Translations under genes and position numbers: made by a program
Assembly (NCBI GenBank): GCA_000403215.2
Contig: KE159527.1
Coordinates: forward strand, 580,141 to 644,140
Direction of reading: 5' to 3'
Source of the DNA: Lachnospiraceae bacterium A4
GTDB taxonomy: Bacteria; Bacillota; Clostridia; Lachnospirales; Lachnospiraceae
Length of the DNA stretch: 64,000 nucleotides
In this document: positions 62,598-64,000 of the stretch, one piece after another
How positions within the stretch are numbered: the stretch's first letter is position 1
Layout: every line of letters begins with the position of its first letter
The notes under the pieces: model-generated
Databases searched by the model: none
Told to the model about the DNA's origin: nothing
Seen by the model: only the letters and a program-made list of their open reading frames with translations

Positions 62598-62692
62598 TTC
62601 AGTTTCCTTTCTTCATTATACATTCTATATTTTATGATCCCTATGTATCTATTAAGCCAAAATCCACGACCAATGTCAACAGGAACTTTCAT

Positions 62693-62721
62693 AAAAAGAG
62701 ACACCTTTTTTGTGTGTCTCT
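62693..62721 (-). terminator. Intrinsic terminator after the SUKH-like gene
   Basis: On the minus strand AGAGACAC pairs with GTGTCTCT around a 9-base loop and is followed by a run of T. It lies a few bases beyond the stop at 62726. Confidence 0.75.
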
Positions 62722-62725
62722 CTTC

Positions 62726-63409
62726 CTATCTTCTCTGTATATAATAGCTGTAATCCGGCAGTTCCTCGCCGTATGCTCTCAACTGCTGCTCATATGCCTT
62801 ATCATATTTTCCATAAAAATAAATCTCTAACAAGGTCTTGAAATCAGGAAACCGCTTCTCGCCTGTCACCACGCCGCTGCGGTCTATGTATCCGGCTCCT
62901 TTCCAGTCAAACACTGTCTCGTCAAAGCGGCAGATCTGCCATGTCCCGCGCTGGTCTGCCTGTACATTTTCCTGTGTCAAATCCAGACACAATGGACCAT
63001 CACACTCCCCGATTGGCACAAAATTCTGAACACTGTTAAGCCGCATGTTCACCAGTTCCCTGTCTGTGCTGATGCGGCGGAAGCTCTCCATCAGTGCGTA
63101 CAGATTCTTGAGCGGCTCCTCCACGGGCAGCGAAACAAGCTCTATCCAGCACAATCCCTTCTCGCTCGCTGGCTCGTCATGCGCCAGATCGTCTAACGGC
63201 ATCGGCGCACAGATGACGGAAAAATCATAACAGTATGCCCGTAAATAAGTCCGAAACAACTGCGGCAGCCTGACCCCAAACTGTCTCTCAAACGCGTTGA
63301 TATCCCTGTCAGTCACCGTGCTTGGCAGCAGCATAGACGGACGCGCAACCCCTCTTTTAATCAATGCCTCAAATGCCTTCTCTATAAAATTTTCTTCTGA
63401 CTGTATCAT
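62726..63409 (-). CDS. SMI1/KNR4 (SUKH)-like protein
   Basis: The pattern ITAFE-type start (DRDINAFERQFGVRLPQLFRTYL), then FVPIGECDGPLCLDLTQ, WQICRFDETVFDW and a C-terminal FPDFKTLLEIYFYGKYD fits the SUKH superfamily, whose members often act as immunity proteins against polymorphic toxins but also occur alone. No toxin gene is visible nearby. The frame is open to 63529, but the ATG at 63409, with a GAGGTAGGG sequence upstream, is the likely start, giving about 227 residues. Confidence 0.65.
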   Translation of the reverse strand: MIQSEENFIEKAFEALIKRGVARPSMLLPSTVTDRDINAFERQFGVRLPQLFRTYLRAYCYDFSVICAPMPLDDLAHDEPASEKGLCWIELVSLPVEEPLKNLYALMESFRRISTDRELVNMRLNSVQNFVPIGECDGPLCLDLTQENVQADQRGTWQICRFDETVFDWKGAGYIDRSGVVTGEKRFPDFKTLLEIYFYGKYDKAYEQQLRAYGEELPDYSYYIQRR

Positions 63410-63552
63410 AACCCTACCTCTTAGTACTCTTCTGCCAGTGCACCGCTCAAAAACGCACGGACAGTTATCATTATACAGGTAAAATATATCATACCCCAGA
63501 CCACTTTTGTATAAAACGGCGAAATCCATCTATAAATTGGCGAAATCCGTGT

Positions 63553-64000
63553 TCAAAACTCAGTTTCCATCGGCACATACATCAGGATTCGGACATCAAA
63601 GAGCTGTCCCTCATCGCGCACTTCAATGCTTCCATTATATTTCTGCACGATTCTTTTCACATTTTTCATGCCCAGACCATGCACCTGCTGCCCCTCTGCG
63701 CAATTCTCCTTCGTGGACAGGTACTGCTCTCCGGCGCGGATTAAAGTGCCGCAATAACTGTTTTTCATCTGAATCAAAAGCATTCCCCGCTGATAGTTAA
63801 TCTGGATATCCAGCAGCTTCTTCTCGGATTGTGCCGCCGCGCATATGGCATTGTCCATCAGATTTCCAAGAATGATATTCCAGTCAAACGCCTGTATTTG
63901 GAGCTCATGCGGCACACTGATTTTGCACCGTACCTGCGCAAGCGCTTCTTTTGCCTGCTCGAGCTTTAGATTCATCAGGCTGTCAACAGCCGCATTGCCG
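63553..64000 (-). CDS. GHKL-type (AgrC/LytS-like) sensor histidine kinase, C-terminal part
   Basis: The frame continues past the right window edge. The visible part starts with GNAAVDSLMNLKLEQAKE, the helix after the phospho-accepting histidine in AgrC-like kinases. It continues with the ATP-binding domain: IILGNLMDNAICAAAQSE (N box), GMLLIQMKNSYCG and VHGLGMKNVKRIVQKYNGSIEV (G box). The N-terminal sensor region lies outside. Such kinases usually pair with a LytTR response regulator and often sense peptides. The likely partner gene is not in the window. Confidence 0.82.
   Translation of the reverse strand, partial: GNAAVDSLMNLKLEQAKEALAQVRCKISVPHELQIQAFDWNIILGNLMDNAICAAAQSEKKLLDIQINYQRGMLLIQMKNSYCGTLIRAGEQYLSTKENCAEGQQVHGLGMKNVKRIVQKYNGSIEVRDEGQLFDVRILMYVPMETEF

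Overview
The window looks like a chromosomal segment of a Gram-positive, low-to-medium GC Clostridia, most likely a gut Lachnospiraceae. The basis is gene content: a single-chain PurL of about 1270 residues, a PurF-like paralogue, an AgrC-like GHKL kinase, a TndX/TnpX-type serine recombinase remnant, an Rpn-type nuclease, strong AGGAGG ribosome binding sites and many GTG/TTG starts. No rRNA, tRNA or CRISPR array was recognised. Taxonomy is an inference; no marker gene allows a species call.

Region 1 (about 1-43,974, all on the minus strand) is one very long, tightly packed surface-glycan locus, read from 43,974 down to 1. It starts with a coiled-coil/GT-B-like protein. A sugar-decoration module follows (DegT aminotransferase, WbqC protein, PglD-like acyltransferase, acyl carrier protein, SDR, formyltransferase). 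Next come a TylF-type methyltransferase, two near-identical beta-propeller glycosidase-like proteins around a methyltransferase, an adenylation enzyme and a WecF-like transferase. Then come a diacetamido-hexuronate-type set (Gfo/Idh/MocA oxidoreductase, LbH acetyltransferase, DegT aminotransferase, WecB/WbpI-like epimerase) and a long series of glycosyltransferases (GT4, DUF616, RgpF, DUF5672, DUF4422), FkbM and other methyltransferases and two NodB-like deacetylases. It ends with IspD-like cytidylyltransferases. Most of it is visibly more AT-rich than the housekeeping genes to the right. No integral-membrane flippase, polymerase or exporter is visible.

Three things stand out in region 1. Long poly-G tracts lie on the coding strand between 28.9 and 38.3 kb; one of 11 G puts a methyltransferase out of frame, and an IS1182-family element sits inside another. 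A small Rossmann-like module recurs in about 14 proteins, alone or fused to quite different enzymes. Several genes are broken or chimeric (SDR-IspD fusion, a methyltransferase with an in-frame TGA, a truncated oxidoreductase copy).

Region 2 (about 43,975-46,360) holds a TnpB homologue that has lost all three RuvC catalytic acidic residues. Downstream of it is a strongly structured non-coding stretch, and upstream are inverted-repeat elements. It resembles nuclease-dead TnpB regulators (TldR) and lies just upstream of the glycan locus.

Region 3 (46,361-51,450) is housekeeping: purL, and a divergent MarR regulator plus flavin reductase-like pair with a clear promoter and operator. The MarR gene seems to start at an ATA codon.

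Region 4 (51,540-58,140) is a zone of decay: a frameshifted AAA-ATPase, an AraC regulator with a shortened HTH domain, an Rpn nuclease, a frameshifted and an intact GNAT, a serine-recombinase fragment and a PaaK fragment. Region 5 (58,150-64,000) holds a sugar-binding lipoprotein overlapping a chemoreceptor, a PurF-like protein lacking the glutaminase cysteine, a SUKH-like protein and the end of a GHKL sensor kinase.
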